Below, one piece after another: positions 62,771-64,000 of a stretch of DNA of 64,000 bases. The DNA is from Acidobacteriota bacterium. GTDB taxonomy: Bacteria; Acidobacteriota; Terriglobia; Acidiferrales; UBA7541. Location of the stretch: contig QHYI01000114.1 of assembly GCA_003223245.1 (NCBI GenBank), positions 1 to 64,000 on the forward strand, given 5' to 3'. The notes beneath the pieces were generated by a model. It did not search any database and was not told the DNA's origin. It saw nothing but the letters and a program-made list of their open reading frames with translations. The position numbers and the translations under genes are program-made. Numbering within the stretch: position 1 is the first letter of the stretch; each line of letters begins with the position of its first letter.

Positions 62771-62825
62771 GACCATATATGGTCATTATAGGCAAGCTAA
62801 TATGCGGTCATATGTCCATATATGG
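62771..62825. promoter_or_regulatory. Repeated CCATATATGG palindromes upstream of the STAS-TolC frame
   Basis: GACCATATATGGTC (62771-62784) is a perfect 14-bp palindrome, and its core CCATATATGG recurs at 62816-62825, 43 bases on, about four helical turns. A related GGTCATATGTCC lies between them. They precede the STAS-TolC start and look like operator sites for an unknown regulator. Confidence 0.55.
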
Positions 62826-62958
62826 GCTATAATGAAACAGTACGGATTCGGCGGCTATGGGACAAGGCTTTTATTTCTAGTATGTTACGAGTCAACCGAA
62901 AGTCGACATGGAAGTGGAAAAGCTCATGCATCTACACACGCCGCACGAGAAACAATCC

Positions 62959-64000
62959 ATGTTACGAATTACAACGCAAAAGAAACGCGGAAAGACCGTC
63001 CTCAGCATCGAAGGGCGCCTGGCGGGGCCGCTGGTGGCGACGCTAGGGCAGTCCTGGCGGGAGCTCCGCACGGCTTCACCAAACGAGAAAGTGCACGTAG
63101 ACCTGTGCGGTGTGAGCTTCATTGATGCCGCCGGAAAGGTGCTGCTGAAAGAGATCCACCGGCAGGGCGGGGAATTGATCGCGGAGGGCTGCCTGAATCA
63201 AGCCATTGTGGATGAAATCGTCAAAAGCGAGAAAGAGACGAAGGGCAATAACCGGAAAGAGCGCTCAAAGGGATCACACATCGTTTTTTACGTTGCGCTG
63301 TTCAGCCTGCTGCTGGGCGCGACGACGGCCCAGGCGCAGTCACGCCCGAAAGCGCCATTCCTTCCGCCGGCTGCGCCGACCGAGGTAATGCGGCTGACAT
63401 TAGAACAAGCGGTATCGCTGGCGCTGAAACAGAATCCCACCGAGCAGATCGCGATTTTTACCGCGGCCGAAAGCGAGCAGGACAAAAACATCGCGCTGGC
63501 GGACCTGCTGCCGCAAGCGGGCGCCCGCATTTCCGACGAAGCCCAAAAGGTGAATTTGCTGGCGCAGTTCGGCGGGAGGGCGTTGCCTTTTCCGGGATTC
63601 CCGAAGACGCTGGGGCCCTATCAGCTGTTTTCGGCGGGCCCGAGCGTAAGCCAGCCGGTCTTCGACTTGACCTTGTGGCAGAGATATCAAGCGGCGCGGA
63701 ACACGGCCAGCGCGAGCAAGGCGAACAGCCTGTCGACGCGGGAGCAAGTGATTCTGTTGGTAGTTTCGCAGTACATCGGGACGCTGCGCGCGGTGGCGAA
63801 TGTACAGGCGTCGCAATCGCGCGTGGAGCTAGCCCAAGCGCTCTATGACCAAGCCGCGGACCTCCAGAAAGAGGGAGTGGGCACGGGAATCGATACACTA
63901 CGCGCGAACGTGGAACTGCAAAATGAAAAGCAGCGGCTGTTGGAGGCGGAGAACGACCGGGAAACGTCGCTGTATGGGTTGAGCCGGTTGCTCAATCTGG
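62959..64000 (+). CDS. STAS domain fused in frame to a TolC-type outer-membrane efflux protein (cut by window end)
   Basis: One frame stays open from ATG 62959 (in-frame ATGs at 62926 and 62908 are alternatives) to the window end, at least 347 residues. Residues 1-85 are STAS-like (LRITTQKKRGKTVLSIEGRL, then VDLCGVSFIDAAGKVLLKEI). A charged linker (about 88-105) precedes a signal-like helix (107-121) ending AQAQ. From residue 145 a TolC domain begins (MRLTLEQAVSLALKQNP, later GPSVSQPVFDL). Known STAS domains work in the cytoplasm and TolC in the outer membrane, so processing at the internal signal is expected. Alternatively TolC starts inside, for example at an in-frame GTG (residue 84), or a missed stop is involved. 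Confidence 0.8.
   Translation, partial: MLRITTQKKRGKTVLSIEGRLAGPLVATLGQSWRELRTASPNEKVHVDLCGVSFIDAAGKVLLKEIHRQGGELIAEGCLNQAIVDEIVKSEKETKGNNRKERSKGSHIVFYVALFSLLLGATTAQAQSRPKAPFLPPAAPTEVMRLTLEQAVSLALKQNPTEQIAIFTAAESEQDKNIALADLLPQAGARISDEAQKVNLLAQFGGRALPFPGFPKTLGPYQLFSAGPSVSQPVFDLTLWQRYQAARNTASASKANSLSTREQVILLVVSQYIGTLRAVANVQASQSRVELAQALYDQAADLQKEGVGTGIDTLRANVELQNEKQRLLEAENDRETSLYGLSRLLNL

Noticed and set aside
1-64000. CRISPR arrays, prophage, rRNA and tRNA genes
   Set aside because: No evenly spaced repeats, phage structural genes, rRNA-like sequence or convincing tRNA cloverleaf was seen on reading the window.

Overview
The window reads like a chromosomal stretch of an Acidobacteriota (Terriglobia-like) genome, moderately GC-rich by eye. 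This is inference from gene content: a menaquinone futalosine-pathway enzyme (MqnD), many secreted proteins of types common in that phylum (a CarboxypepD_reg-type protein, a Tat-exported Gfo/Idh protein, YVTN repeats), an LPS heptose kinase beside a Trm112-like protein, and TetR upstream of a TolC-type gene. No rRNA, tRNA or CRISPR array was recognised.

Layout. 0-3 kb: the tail of an IS630 transposase and an APC permease broken by an internal deletion. 2.8-9.3 kb: mscL, a cyclophilin, a YfiT/DinB protein, trxB, proline dehydrogenase, an O-methyltransferase, a TlpA-like protein and a ferredoxin. 9.3-16.3 kb: a secreted alpha/beta hydrolase, a GH57 enzyme, a CarboxypepD_reg protein and an exported glycosidase. 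16.3-21.1 kb: egtD-egtB diverging from an OpuC-like ABC transporter whose permease gene is damaged. 21-28 kb: a YVTN propeller, a Tat-exported oxidoreductase, a GH18 protein and several hypothetical envelope proteins. 28-38 kb: Trm112-like protein plus heptose kinase, ddl, arginase, asnS, a decayed VapBC-type toxin-antitoxin module, a TIM-barrel isomerase, ggt and mqnD. 38-43 kb: acidobacterial hypotheticals, a citrate-synthase fragment and a DinB-glutaredoxin pair. 43.7-47.2 kb: cysM, a JAMM protease, a ThiS/CysO-like carrier protein, an E1-rhodanese protein and a CDGSH protein. 47.7-52.8 kb: GGDEF and PilZ genes, a very strong terminator, then an overlapping methyltransferase-GT4-GT2 operon and an FHA protein. 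52.9-61.8 kb: a TPR protein, dGTPase-like gene, an RDD gene with an internal stop, a beta-barrel, dinB, a decayed HicAB module, a frameshifted TlpA-like gene and an exported RidA. 62-64 kb: TetR with a palindromic operator, then an open frame joining a STAS domain to TolC.

Two biological themes stand out. One is sulfur and low-molecular-weight thiol chemistry: ergothioneine synthesis next to a betaine-type transporter, a carrier-protein/JAMM/CysM system for cysteine synthesis, DinB-fold proteins next to trxB and a glutaredoxin, and two TlpA-like proteins. The other is gene damage: two decayed toxin-antitoxin modules, two orphan gene fragments, three internal deletions of about 70-90 bases in conserved proteins, and several single-base frameshifts or stops. 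Some of this may be assembly error, and that should be settled before any fusion or loss is interpreted.
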